Positions 30,916 through 43,340 of a stretch of 64,000 nt of DNA are shown here, piece by piece (the stretch's first letter is position 1; each line of letters opens with the position of its first letter). The notes beneath the pieces were generated by a model. That model did no database searches and had not been told where the DNA came from. It worked only from the letters and a program-made list of their open reading frames with translations. The DNA is from Eupeodes corollae. Taxonomy: Eukaryota > Arthropoda > Insecta > Diptera > Syrphidae. Where the stretch lies: assembly GCF_945859685.1 (NCBI RefSeq), contig NC_079149.1, positions 64,374,991-64,438,990 on the forward strand, read 5' to 3'. The translations under genes and the position numbers were made by a program.

Positions 30916-33071
30916 AATGCTAATTTTGTTTTGTATTTTGTGCGTGTGTTAGGCTATATTTGTATTATTTTTTACTAACAACTAACACATGCACTTATGA
31001 TGAGCCTCTGACCGTAGTTTGACGCTTGCTATAAGCTTACTACTTTCTGAAATTCTGAAGTGAAAAAAAAAAAGAAACGCGTAATGAGAACAGGCCAGCG
31101 ATCATTTTGAAGCCAATAGGATGGACGGAAGGACTTAGATATTTTCGCTTATAAGATTAACAGGTTATTTTGGAAAAACTCGGTGAAGTTTTGTACAAAT
31201 TTTATTATGTTTTGGCATGTGTATGTCTTCTCTGTAAAAATGAGGATTTTGATTATTTAGGGCTATGCAAGTTGGAGCAACCATTGCTTTTAAATTTGTT
31301 TGTTTTTATTTAAACTATTTCTAAAAAACTTGTGCTTTGGTTTGATTTACTATGATTTTTTTGTCTTGAAGAAAAAACATCCTATTTTATTTTATTAAGC
31401 TTCAGGAATATTTATATGAGCAGAACATTTTAGGACGATTACGACTTTTTTTCAGGATTTGTTGGTTGATTTAAAATTCAAATTTTAAATATTAAAGCTA
31501 TTATTAGCTAGCAGCTGTATACCAATTAATTTCATGAAATTTCAAAGTTAAGTTCTACTAGTATTAGGACAGTTTTGAAATACGTCACTTAGCAAAGATC
31601 AAGGTCAACATCTTAGATCCTTGACACGTGATTCATGATGTTTTCATGATTTTTTTGAAAACTTATTTGATATCGTAAATATCAAAGCAAAAAACTGCAT
31701 CATATATTTTTGTAATGTTTGTTTCTTTATTTTGGGTCCTAAAGTAGTCCTTACCGACAATTAATCGTTATAACTTCCCTGATTATTTTCTAATGACTTC
31801 AAAGAAACTTTGAAAGGTGGTAATTTTTTTGAATTAAAGCTATCTTCTGTGGTGATATTTGGTACGTTCAATTAATTTAAAAATCTTTATTTTTTCTCAA
31901 GATTTCGTGTCCGTTATCAATGGTTATCAGTTTTTAGTAGGCAAAGTAGTTTCTTTTTCTAAAAAAGTTCAATTCGAAGCAAAGAAAAGCAAAGTGGTTT
32001 AATGAATATTCATAATTTATCACAAGCAAAACAAAGCAAAGTGGTTTATATTACAAGCGAATCAAAAGTCAATATAAAGCAAAATGCATTAATCACAACT
32101 CAATATTTCTTATTTAAAGGCGAGATATTATAATAGTACAGAACAACGATTATTGTCGTTAAAATTTGTTTGTTATTTTAGAAGAAAAAAAAGGTATTTT
32201 AATTACCAGAATTACAGAATAACTAAAACGTCAACATCCTTTTTATCTCACCTAGGTTTGGTCTTTTCTTTTTTGTATAGGAAAATTACTGTTGAACACC
32301 ATAATCTTTCCCTATTTTCGACGGTTTAAATTTTTTAAAGAATAGTGCAAAGAAAAATATCTAGATGTCGCCCTATTAAATTATCTTCATGAGTGTTTTC
32401 ATAAACACAGATGGCGGTGTTTAAAGTTATAAATATTTATTTTTAGAAATGCAGCTGTCACATAAATTGGTTTGTGTTCTCACTAAAATTTTTAAAATAA
32501 AAAGTGGTTGTAGTCAGAACTACAATAAATAAACCACTCAAATAGTTGTCATTGTGAATGACACGATTTTTCTTTTAAAATCATGTTCAGTATAACAGTG
32601 GATAACAGACAGTCGTGATAGAACAGTTTATTTAGCATGAATGTAACCAAAGGACTTTGTATATAAAAACCAAATCAAATCGGAATTAAACAAATTTTAA
32701 GAACTTTCACAAATTTAAATCAATTAAATATATCCAATACCTACTACCTGGGATAATATACGAACTACACTGCACATGGCGAAACTGTGGCTTTTATATA
32801 CAAATCCAAGGAGTAACGATTTTTAAATCAAGATAGTTATTACCAGACGTTACCAATATAAGTAGCTTATTTCACCACTTACAAATGTTAATAACAAATA
32901 ATAATAATAATTAAAAAACTGAATTAATTTGGCTATATTTAGTTTTATTTTATTTTCTTTGGGCAGTATTTTTGGTTTGCCTTTGTAGTTTACAATTAAA
33001 AATGTGTAAGAAATGAGGATTTTACTAGATTTTGTTTGATTAAAAACAACATTTAAAAAAAAACGCGCTTT
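30916..33071. other. AT-rich intergenic DNA with a short direct repeat
   Basis: No gene was recognised. The word CAAAGCAAAGTGGTTTA, or nearly so, occurs at about 31984-32000 and again at about 32033-32049. Several CAAG/CAAAGC words cluster between 31970 and 32095. Nothing else stands out. Confidence 0.5.
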
Positions 33072-33079
33072 GGCCTAGC

Positions 33080-34577
33080 CAGCGCCGGATTTAGAGCTTC
33101 AGAGGCCTCGGAGCAATTAAGGAGCGGAGGCCCCCTGACCCCAAATATTTTTAAAATAAAGTAAACCATTTTTTTCACTCGAGTTTTTCAAGTAGATTCC
33201 TTTAGTATTGAACAAACACATATAAATATAAACGGAAAAAAGAATTATCTGAAATTTTAGGGTTAACGAACGGAATTTTTCGAGCTATTTTCGCGAAAAT
33301 TCATTGACAATTTCGTTGAAATCCAATTCTCGGAGTAAATTGCTTTTAATGCTCAGGAGAGAAAGCTTCGATAGACGGTTTTGTCCCATCGTGGTTCGAA
33401 GCCTTTTTTGTAATTTTCATTTTTGAAAATGAGCGCTCTCCAATGCAATTTGTTACCATCAAAACCAAATACATTCTGAATGCAATTTCGAGGTTTTTGA
33501 ATGTATGTAGGTCTGAAATTTTGATTTTCGAGAGACTAAGCTCTAAATCATCCGGATACACTTTTACCAATGCCTCTGCTGCAGGGTGCAAATTTTCAGC
33601 ATTAATATTCTCGATGTAATTCAGGAATCCAAATCTCGAACGTACAGCTTCATAAGCATGCAATCTTTCAGTAAGAGAAATGGATAGCTGGTCAATCACT
33701 GGGATGAAGGCGGATACTTTGCATTTTTCCTTGGGTGCCAGATTTGCATCTTGTGCTTTCCCATAATCGAGCGGATTCAACCTCACATTTCTCGTTCTGG
33801 TGCGTGTGCGTGATTGTACATATTCCTCAGTATGGGATATTTTTTTGGCTGCTTCCTCGTATTTCAAAATCATTTCGTTTGGATTCGATGAATGATTTCA
33901 ATGATTCTAGTGCACGCATTGCCGATTCAAGAATCATTTTCAAGTCTTGCAACATCTTGTTTGTAGCGTTAAATCGCTCCAAGCTAAAGTTCCAAAACGT
34001 TGCAAACAAAGCGGTTTCGAGACCATTCATCTTCTGTAGAAGGTTCGTTGCTCTCAATCAGAATTGGGTGCCGCTCTGTACTGGCTGTGATCGCAATTTT
34101 GAAATTTTGTGGAATCTTTTTTTCGCCCAATATTGGATCATTTCATTTGTTATATTAGCAGGCCAAAGACCGATGTCATTTGCTAGACCACAAACTCCTC
34201 CGAGGTTGCGGGCAAGTACCACCCCACTCAGCCATTAAGCGATTGGGGTACTCCATCAAGGTAGTAAATTGGAACTGCTTCTTATCAGGCCCATTTGAGA
34301 TTTTGATATTTCACTGATTGCCTAATTGGAGTGAACAAATATAGATCAATGATTTCTGTTATTTAAGATTTATATAAATAATTAATCATGTATGTACAAA
34401 GTACTGTAGGCTGTAGGCCAAAGTAAAAAAGCAACAAAAATACATATAAAAGAAAAAGATGTTTACTAGTTGGAATTTGAAAAAACAAAAACATTTTTGA
34501 AGTCTCTATTGTGGGGCCCCCGTTTGTTTAGGCCCTGGGGCTTCCATCCCGGTTGCTCTACTCTCAATGCGGCCTTG
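33080..34577 (-). mobile_element. hAT transposon with terminal repeats and imperfect 8-bp duplication
   Basis: The left end CAGCGCCGGATT (33080) and the right end, which reads CAAGGCCGCATT on the minus strand (34577), are hAT-like terminal inverted repeats. The flanking octamers GGCCTAGC (33072-33079) and GGTCTAGT (34578-34585) match at 6 of 8 positions with two C/T differences, as expected for an old hAT target duplication. A transposase of the ZMYM1/DUF4371-like group lies inside on the minus strand. The interior is less AT-rich than its surroundings. Confidence 0.85.
33346..34245 (-). pseudogene. hAT transposase (ZMYM1/DUF4371-like), C-terminal part
   Basis: From 34245 down on the minus strand: LQKMNGLETALFATFWN (near 34020), then a helical stretch with MLQDLKMILESAMRALESLK (34000-33900). 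After a frame change comes a 175-codon open stretch (33873-33346) with LNPLDYGKAQDANLAPKEKC, RFGFLNYIENI, and the dimerisation block NLEIAFRMYLVLMVTNCIGE followed by RSFSKMKITK. The N-terminal half of a full hAT transposase is absent. It ends soon after the ERSFSK motif, with the usual tail altered by a frameshift. Inactive. Confidence 0.8.
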
Positions 34578-34585
34578 GGTCTAGT

Positions 34586-35145
34586 CCCAGAATCCTCCCA
34601 ACGGTGTTTTTTTCATTGATAATAATACTATATTCTTTACTATTAGAAACCATTGTTTTTCGATTTAAATATCAATAAAAGTGAATAAAACAAATATTAA
34701 AAATAAAAGCTGACCTGGTGACCAGGGTCTTATCCACTCCAATTATAGGTAGGGTTGAAAATATTCTTAAGATAAAAATGCTTTAAATAAGAAGGTACAG
34801 TCACCGCGGCAGAAGAAAACAATGGGTTCCTGAGCTATGTTTAATATATTCTTTCATATTCTCTGTTTTTTGTAATTAAGTATATATGTACATATGTACA
34901 TAAACAATTATGGCTAAATATTAATATTAGTTTGAAAAGAAGGTAAGAAATATGCATAGTTTTTGGAAGTCTCATCTTTTATTGAAATTTAAACATTATT
35001 TTGTACTTCTTTGTCGTCCGTTCCAAAACTAAATATTTGTTTTTATTTTTATATTTTATTATATTATTGGAAAACAAAAATATTAGTGTTTTTTTGACAT
35101 TCTATATATAGTAAATTAAAAAAAATTCCCAAGAAAACGCATCGG
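34586..35145. other. AT-rich spacer
   Basis: No gene was recognised between the hAT element and the RTE insertion. Confidence 0.55.
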
Positions 35146-35159
35146 CAGCAGCCACATTA
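35146..35159. repeat. RTE target-site duplication, copy next to the element's 3' end
   Basis: CAGCAGCCACATTA, identical to 38647-38660. Confidence 0.88.
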
Positions 35160-38100
35160 CTTACTTACTTAAGGTGGCGCTACAGTCCTGTGTGAACTAG
35201 GGCCTCACCCAACAAACTTCTCCATCTAGCTCGGTCCCTAGCTAGATGTCTCCAGTTTCGCGCTCCAAGTTGGGTGAGGTCACCTTCCACTTGTGCGCGC
35301 CACCTGATCCGCGGTCTTCCTCTACTGCGCTGTCCTGTGGGTGCGGATTCGAAGACTTTCCGGGCCGGAGCATTGGTTTCCATGCGCTCTACGTGACCCA
35401 GCCATCTTAGTCGTTGGACTTTTACTCTTCTTGCTAAGTCTACGTCGCTGTACAGCCCGTACAGTTCGTCGTTCCATCTTCTCCTCCATTCCCCTTCGAT
35501 GCATACGGGACCGTAGATCACACGAAGAACTTTTCTCTCGAAGCGACCCAAGGTGCTTTCATCCGCTTTTGTCATGGTCCATGCTTCTGCACCGTATAGC
35601 AGGACGGGGATGATAAGGGTGTTATATAGCAACACTTTGGTCCCTCGAGAGAGGACATTACTACTCAATTGCTTTCTTAGTCCAAAGAAACAGCGGTTAG
35701 CAAGAGTTATTCTGCGTTTGATCTCAGCGCTGGTGTTGTTTTCTGCGTTTACAGCGGAGCCTAGGTAGACGAAGTCCTTGACTACCTCAAAGGTACGTCT
35801 GTCGATTGTGACGTTTTGACCAAAACGTCGGTGTTGTATGTCCTTTCTAGACGACAGCATGTACTTTGTTTTGCCCTCATTAACCGTTAAACCCATTTTT
35901 TGCCGCCTCTGCCTCAATACTCACAAAAGACCCATTGACATCACGCTGAGTTCTTCCGATTATGTCAATGTCATCAGCATATGCCAGTAATTGGACAGAA
36001 TTTTGAAAGATAGTGCCTCTAGTGTTGACGTGTGAGCTCTGCACTTTTCTTTCAAGCACGATGTTAAAAAAATCGCATGACAGCGCATCACCCTGTCTAA
36101 AACCTTTTTTGACATCAAAAGGTTCTGTTAAGTTGTTTCCAACCTTTATGGAGCAGCGTGAATTCTCCATGGTCATCCTGCACAAACGGACGAGTTTGGC
36201 AGGGATGCCAAAACTAGACATGGCTCTATACAGCTCGTCCCTGTAGATGCTGTCATATGCGGCCTTGAAATCGATGAAAAGATGGTGGGTGTCGATTTGG
36301 TGCTCTTGAGTTTTTTCCAGGATCTGCCGTAATGTGAATATTTGATCAACTGTGGACTTTCCTGGTCTAAAACCACACTGATAAGGACCTATCGATTGTT
36401 GACGATGGGCTTTAGACGTTCACATATTATGGCAGAGAAGATTTTATAGGTGATGTTAAGTAGATTTATTCCTCTATAGTTGGTGCAGTTTAGAGGGTCT
36501 CCTTTTTTCAGGATCGGGCAAACAATACTGAGGTTCCATTCATCGGGCATGCTTTCTTCCGACCATATCTTACAGATAAGTTGGTGCATGCTCCTAACCA
36601 ACTTATCTCCAGCTGCTTAAAAGAGCTCGGCATTCAAGCCATCTGCTCCAGCGGCTTTATTAGACTTCAACTTAGATATGGCAATCTTTACTTCGTCTAA
36701 GTCGGGAGGACGGGATTGTTGGCTTTCGTCGTCTATTTCGAATGGGTCATCCTGCCTGACAGCGGGATTCAGTTCTTCATCGCCGTTATACAGTCTGCAG
36801 AAGTGGTCCTTCCATATCCTCAGCATTGACTGCGCTTCCACTATGATGTTTCCACTTTCGTCTTTGCAGCCTTCGGTTCTAGGTTTATGTACCTGTGAAT
36901 TTCGTTTCACCTGTTCATAAAACTTTCGAACCTCATTCCTGCTTTTATACCTCTCAACATCTTCGACCGCACGCTTCTCATGCCCTCTCTTTTTCCTTCT
37001 GAAAAGTCGGCGTTCCTCTCGCCTCTTCTGCTCATAGAGCTCACGAGCAGCTCTCGTCCTTTTATGCAGCGCCGCTTTGCGTGCCTGTTGTTTGGCTGCA
37101 TTTGCCTGCCGACATTCCTCATCAAACCAGGGGTTCCTTGTTGGTGGCTGTTTGAAACCCAGCACATCAGAGGCGGCTTCTCTGATTGCATCTTGGCAAT
37201 GTTGCCACTGGTTTTCGATACATTGTGTTGGCGGCAGAGAACTTCGAGAGAGGTTACTTGTCACTCGGTCGGAAAAGGATTTGGCGATCTCTGGCGATTG
37301 TAGCCGTTCGACGTTGTATCTTCTCCCAGCACCTCCCTGTTTTGCCTTGGGTCTGGAAATCCAAAGTGCCACCCTGGCTACAACGAGGTAGTGGTCCGAG
37401 TCGATGTTAGCTCCTCGGAAAGTTCGTACATCCATGATGCTGGAAGCGTGTCTGGCGTCGATCGCAATATGGTCAATCTGGTTGACGGTAGATTGATCTG
37501 GAGAAGTCCAAGTTCCTTTGTGGATGTTGAGGTGTGGAAAACGCGTACTGGCTACCATTACGTTTCGCCCCGCAGCAAAATCTATGAGCCTGAATCCATT
37601 GTCGGAAGTGTTGTCGTGCAGGCTGTTCTTCCCGATTATTCCACCAAAGATGTCTTCCCTTCCTAGCTTGGCATTAAAATCGCCCAGGACTATTTTAATA
37701 TCGTAGCTAGGGCACTGCTCATATGTTTTGTCTAAGAGCTCGAAGAACATATCTTTGGTGTTGTCGTCTTTCTCTTCTGTGGGGGCGTGCGCGCATATCA
37801 GGCTAATGTTGCCGAATTTAGCCTTGATGCGTATGGTCATGAGGCGCTCATTGATGCACCTATAGCTCAAGACTTCTTGCCTAAGTCTGGCTCCAATGAC
37901 GAATCCGCATCCAAATAAGCGCTGTTGATTTTCGTGGTAGCAGTCACCATAGTAAATATCGCAGTTTTTCATCCTCTTTTTGCCCGGCCCATCCCATCGT
38001 ATTTCCTGGATGGCGGTGATATCTGCTTTATATCGTTCTAGGGCCTCCGCTAATTCTTCGGCCGCACGTGGTCTGTTAAGGGACCTAACATTCCACGTGC

Positions 38101-38646
38101 ATATCCGAAGTTCGTTGTCCTTTATTCGTTTGCGTTGGTTGTCAACAGTAAATCCGTCCGTATCCGAGGCTTGTTGGTGCTTCGCAACTTTGAAAGCTTT
38201 TACGTGGCCAGGAAGTCACCCCGACGCACAACCTCCAACCTGGAGGGCCAGATCCTAAGTATAACTCCAAGGATGGGGAGCCGGATAAAACCGCTCCTTA
38301 CAGGCCTGGGCTCCGAATAAGTCGAAGAAGCCCTATAAGGTGTTCACTAAGTAGTTCAACCTTACTGGAACTGTAGACGCCACCGTTGATTCCATCTCGG
38401 GAATTCCTCCGCTGCCGTCTGGATAAGGAGAGGTGCCTTAGTGGAAACACCTCTCCCCACCTCTCTCGTTTGCTGCCCCCAACAACTTTCCACTGGGGTT
38501 GGAACCCAATCTCCAGTTGAGGTACTAGGCACCCGATGTTCACCACGTGGAGGTGAGAGTAGGAGTTGATAGACAGAGGTTGGTTTTAAGAAAAAACCTA
38601 TGGACGCTTGTGTCCTCTTAAATGCACATGTCTACCATTTGAACAT
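35160..38646 (-). mobile_element. RTE-clade LINE, nearly intact, with 14-bp target duplication
   Basis: The word CAGCAGCCACATTA occurs at 35146-35159 and at 38647-38660, flanking a 3.49-kb unit on the minus strand. The unit ends (left side) in a short AAGT-type tandem tail at 35160-35174 next to CTGTAGCGCCACC. The interior is much more GC-rich than the rest of the window, with a long open frame that has few breaks. Together these indicate the youngest large insertion here. RTE elements encode one main protein with an AP endonuclease and a reverse transcriptase. Confidence 0.93.
35180..38215 (-). pseudogene. RTE ORF2: AP endonuclease and reverse transcriptase, three breaks
   Basis: Open from about 38215. 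Endonuclease: RICTWNVRSLNRPRA (38115), ITAIQEIRWDGPG (38020), KIVLGDFNAKLGRE (37700), and IDSDHYLVVARV (37410) with the SDH catalytic triad. Linker: NPWFDEECRQANAAKQQARK (about 37130), then a highly charged coiled segment. Reverse transcriptase: LKSNKAAGADGLNAELF, where a stop (TAA near 36617) replaces what is normally a Lys codon. Then come NYRGINLLNITYKIF (36480), a one-base loss near 36395, IDFKAAYDSIYRDELYRAM (36265; block A), KKGFRQGDALSCDFFN (36100), LLAYADDIDIIGRT (35975; catalytic box), a second frameshift near 35900, and the intact C-terminus to 35180 with RLRWLGHVERME. One nonsense and two frameshift changes appear to be the only lesions. Confidence 0.92.
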
Positions 38647-38660
38647 CAGCAGCCACATTA
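38647..38660. repeat. RTE target-site duplication, copy next to the element's 5' end
   Basis: CAGCAGCCACATTA, identical to 35146-35159. Confidence 0.88.
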
Positions 38661-39009
38661 TGTGTATTTAAAAATTGGTATGACTAAAAGAACATCTGTT
38701 AATATTTACTTCAGAAAAAGGCAAAAACTAACTTAAACTAATAAAATGGACAATTTTCAAGAAGAAATGGTAAGAAAACCACTGGAAATTGAGATTCTAT
38801 AAAAATAGTTAATTTAGCAATTGCAGCTTTGATATAAAATAAAAACTTTAAGAAGGTAGTCTGTTTGTACACTACTCCATTAACATATGGTGTTGAAGCG
38901 AACTTGAAGCCCGCCTTAATTTTTAATATACCTGAATCGAGTTGAAATGAGCTTAATTCGCCTTGATTCTAGTCGGGGATCGGAATCGAGTCAAAATTTG
39001 CAAAGAAAA
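38661..39009. other. AT-rich spacer
   Basis: No gene was seen. Confidence 0.5.
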
Positions 39010-39690
39010 AAATTGTGTGGAGTAGTTGGTTTTACAGATAATGCATTATGGTCTGTTTATTTAAACGTTTGTGTACAGAAAATATAGTTTTGTTGCATAT
39101 ATAGTAGGTAGCATATTCTTATATGGTGCTGAACTATTCAGTTTTTCATTGTTTAACACGAATCAAACTATCTCACTTGCACTTCATAAGAAACATCGAA
39201 ACACAATTTGCATTTTAGAAAGTGCTGTCAAACATACTTCATTTTTAAATCTTTTCGTACGTTGAAAACACCAAAAAGATTTATTTAATCTAAACTGAGA
39301 TAAACCTTTTGTGGAAACATAGCAAAACTTAATTATCTTTTTTATTGTTTTCTCTTGCAAAATAAGACCAGTCCATTTTCATTAACAAAACTAAATAATA
39401 TCAACAGCAACAGATTGATTTTTTCCCAAATGAAAACACATGATTTCAAATGCACAACTACTCAACGAACACAGCCATCGAAATACAAATGCAATATCAA
39501 TCGTACCAACATTTGAGAACGAAATCACGTAAGATCCATTCGAGATTCGTATAAATGTCAAAAACCCATTCGTAGTAAGATTATACACTAACTTTTATCG
39601 GTAGTATTCATACTACGGATATTGTTTTTGTTATTCGTGTAAAATCCTACTATACTATTGATAGATTTTTCAACAAACACGGGTAATATT
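39010..39690 (-). repeat. Unclassified dispersed repeat, copy A (about 680 bp)
   Basis: Matches 52590-53095 and 63475-64000 in inverse orientation. Shared words include AATAAATCTTTTTGGTGTTT, TTCTAAAATGCAAATG, GCATTATCTGTAAAACCAAC and TTTTTGACATTTATAC. A near-perfect palindrome (CGGTAGTATTCATACTACGG, about 39600-39620) lies near one end. A 66-codon frame at 39391-39588 resembles one in copy C. No known protein or terminal inverted repeat was recognised. Confidence 0.75.
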
Positions 39691-42212
39691 GCATACGTCC
39701 AGTTTTTGGATATATGTATTTGGGGGATAATTTTGTATCTTTTCAAAGATTGTACTAAAACTCAACCTCGTCAACAAAATGCCGAGGTAAAACTTGACAA
39801 ACATTTTGTATTTGGTGTTTTCGGAACTGTTGGGCTGATAAACTATGTCAGTAATAGACCAGTTATGCAATAGTAATAGTAGTATTAAAATATTTTGTTT
39901 CTATTTACAATCGATTTTGAAATACCCACTTCTCTTAAATCATTCACTAGGTAATCAATGTTTTTTTTTATCGATCAACAATTTTGAGGGAGGTAACTGC
40001 TTTCCTCCACCTGACACCACACATATTAAATCTACCTAGAACCACCAGTGATTAATTCCAAAATTTATGAATTTTTGATCCAAATAATAAATTTAAACAT
40101 CAATATAACGAAACATATATATTTTTGGTCAATAGAGGCACGTTTTTATGGTTAAATTTTCTTATGATAAGAACTTGAAACCCAAAACTGTTTTAAAGCA
40201 ATGCTTCTGTAGTATTCAATATCATACTTTATTTTTAAGTTATACAAAATTGCAAGAAAATGATCACACATTATTTATTTAAGCTAAGATTTTATTATAT
40301 TATTAGATTTCTTATACAATGATTACAGACTGCGTTGAGCCATCAATTTTATCTTTTTGATGACTAAATACAAACTTAAAACGAAACCATAATTCCTATT
40401 TATTTTAATTATCATAGAATTTTTGAATGTCTCGTAAACTTCAACAGATATTAAACTAAACAAAAATGTAAGCCTCCTCGAAATGAAACAAAGAACAATA
40501 ACTTCGATTTCTTTAGGGCCTGATGCAGACTAAACTAAAGGGACCCTCTTCATTTTGGTTTTTCTAATTGGGTCGAAATTCCTCTCTAACAAGGACTATG
40601 TTTCCTAAAATGCGTCCAATAGTTTTTTGTCCTTCCTTTTTCGCAGTTAAAATGTTTTCTGATGTTACCTGCTTCTGCTTTTGATTCTGCCTCTGCTTCT
40701 GGCTTGAGAAAATTGACAAAAAGTTTATTTTTTTGGTTTTAACTTTAAGGCATCGACTCTCAATATATATTGTTTAATGTTTATTTATTAGGTATATAAA
40801 AACATTTTTTGTAAAGATTATACTCTTATATAAATGATAGCACCTTTTATATGGTTTTGTTGTGCCTTTGTTTATTATGTTTCCATCTTTCTTTTCAAAA
40901 TGTGCATTTTTGATTGTGTGTAGGGTATAGGAGTGTCGTATGCATCAGCTACCTCTATTCCAAAAAATGGACGATAGATATGTTTTTTATCAGAGTTCTG
41001 TTTTCTGTTTTCGGCTACCAATTTCAAAGGATTAAGATTAAGAATGTTCGATAGAAGAATTCTTATAATTTATTTTGAACTCTTCAGCAGACTGTTGTTG
41101 GTATTATACTATGCATTATGAGTTTTAGTAACTTATTTCGTTTTTCCATTTACCACATTTTGTTTTATTTATTCATAAAGTAAGTTAAGGTTTTGTGTTT
41201 GAAAAAAAAATCTGAAAAACGTTTTAATAAGGCTTTACTACGTATTATTTTTAGGTGTGCAGCTAGGTTCGGGCTTTTTCCAATAGATGGTTACATTAAT
41301 AAATGTCTTGGAATTTTGAAACCATCCAGAATATCATGAACTATACAAAAACACTATTTTCGAGAAGATCTTCAGTGCTCAGTGTTGAAAAAAAAATTGT
41401 ATATATTGTAAAGAAAAGTACGGTTTTTATCAACAATTCTAAGGAAAATGAAGATTTATATGTATTTTGTCCTTTTATTAAAAAAAAAACAGACAACGCC
41501 TAAGCGCTGAAGCGAACGAAAGCTCCTAAAAGTAGCAGAAGTCAAGCCATGTGCGAAAAACAATACCAGTAAGTATACAATAACATCGCATTCTACAGCT
41601 TGACAACACTATCGGTCTCACAGTACGTCCTAAATTCGATGAAACCTATCTATAGAATTCCTCAAATAGGATATTATACCCCAGCCCTTGTAATTATAAT
41701 CCATCGCCAATTCCATTCATATATGTGGACATCAATTTTTGATTTTGATTCTTAAATAGCCCCAAAAGTTTTACACTTTCTACCAGAAATATAACAAAAA
41801 GTTGAAGGTTACGATGGGAATAACTTTGAAAGATTAATTTGTAACATTTTCTTCAAAATAAACATTTAAAAAAAAGTGCAAGAACTTAGTTGCATTACTA
41901 AAAAAACTATTCAACTGAGTAGATTAAAAACCAAATTGGAACATTTTAAATTTAGATGAAAAGCGAAACAATTTAAAGTTCTGAATTTTGTACCAACATA
42001 CATTATGTATAATCAAAAAAATATTTATTATATTTTATTAACGAGTAAAGGCTTATGAGGCTTTTTTACTGAAAGGCAACAAGTTTATTATTTTCAAAAA
42101 CTTGAATGTGTAAGTTGGTTTAAAGTTTGATTTTGAGCATTTAAATTATTTTGTAAGACAAAGCATTATTTACTTTTTTCAAAATTTAAGCTATGGTCAC
42201 ACATATTTTGCT
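39691..42212. other. AT-rich intergenic DNA
   Basis: Several short frames occur (for example 39658-39873 and 41303-41503) but show no family signature. A low-complexity CTTCTGCTTTTGATTCTGCC run lies near 40670-40710. Nothing firm. Confidence 0.5.
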
Positions 42213-42560
42213 CTATTGAAACAAATTCTTTAGGGTATTTGGGTATACATTTTCTTTGTAGAATCTGTTAATAAAGGGTTTTTCAATAAGGGCGGGTCTT
42301 CCTTGGCTTTTTACGGTAGCACGGATCTGAGTGGTCCGAATTTCAATGACTCTTCCGCATAGGTCCCACTGAATTTGAGGGATGGCATTTGATATGTTCA
42401 CCTTAAGGTCATCGGTAAATTGTAGTTTATTTGCATAGGGCTGCGACTGCAAGAAACCCCACAGGAAAAAGTCTTTTAGGGCCAAACAAACGGTGGCGTT
42501 GTCTATGCAGGAAGTCCCGACGAGAAATGTTGATAAAAAAAAGTTTTGTGATTTGAACGT
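42213..42560 (-). pseudogene. mariner-type transposase C-terminal relic
   Basis: Within a 168-codon minus-strand frame, the last 80-90 residues read DFFLWGFLQSQPYANKLQFT, then VNISNAIPQIQWDLCGRVIE, then RIRATVKSQGR-like text. This is the C-terminus of the same broad mariner/IS630 group as the relic at 4740-5676; DFFLWG holds the last catalytic Asp. The part of the frame above about 42560 shows no clear similarity. No terminal repeats were identified. Confidence 0.65.
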
Positions 42561-42719
42561 GCTGTTTAATCGTGTAACTTGCCATGATGATTTGGCATAA
42601 GCAACTGAATAATAAACAAAAGATTTAACAGATGAAACCAAATGACGCCAAAATCTACCCGATCCAATTAAAAAACTCTTTATATAAAAGTGAGAGTCTG
42701 TAAGAAAGGAATTGTGCAT

Positions 42720-43059
42720 TTGTCTTTTGAATAAAGATTATTCTCTATAAATAATCTGGAAATAAGTTTAGATTTAAAGAAAATTAAAAAAGAGAAAAGG
42801 AATAACTTAAATGGGCATAGATAATGTTGGACTTGAGGTCAGTGATGTTTGTGGTTTATTGGTATGTAAACCTTAGTTTTATGAGGAAAACCTTACAACT
42901 GTGGTCATAAAAATAAAACGACAGTCAATTAACGTCAACTTTTCAAGGAAATTTAAACACTTTTAAAATTTCAGCTTATAAAGAAATCTTAAGGATTTTA
43001 TGAAATAATAAAAGTGCGCCTTTAGTAGTAATAGTTCCAGTGGTTGTCACAAAGTTTTA
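42720..43059. other. AT-rich spacer
   Basis: Nothing recognised. Confidence 0.45.
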
Positions 43060-43340
43060 TAGAAAATGCGTTTATACTCATTGTTATTTTAAAGGCTATT
43101 GATAGAGTTTGGCATTAAACTCTTTTACTGAAATGTGTGAATTAAGTTTATATGAATTTTTTTCTTTGTACAATTAGACAGTTTTAATTCTGATATCCAC
43201 AAAATATGTAAGTACTGGTGTGCCCCAAGGATCCGTTTTGTCTCCGACACACTTTTTAAATTCTTTGTTGTTTTCTTCGGATGAGGCCTTCAAAGGCTTC
43301 GTATGATAAACTTATTAAATTCTGATTTCCACAGCAACAT
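43060..43340 (+). pseudogene. LINE reverse transcriptase fragment
   Basis: Plus-strand text AIDRVWH-like (43080) and TGVPQGSVLSPTHF (43208-43256) correspond to reverse transcriptase block A and the GVPQGSVLSP block. The wording (FNSDIHKI... GVPQ) parallels the LINE at 7614-8890, so it is probably the same family. Heavily decayed. Confidence 0.6.

Noticed and set aside
33735..34238. 167-codon plus-strand open frame
   Set aside because: It is antisense to the hAT transposase. The minus strand shows the hAT helices and dimerisation block.
35322..38546. Plus-strand and alternative-frame open frames of 60-107 codons across the RTE element
   Set aside because: GC-rich coding DNA on the minus strand creates long antisense frames. 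The minus-strand reading has the endonuclease and reverse transcriptase motifs.
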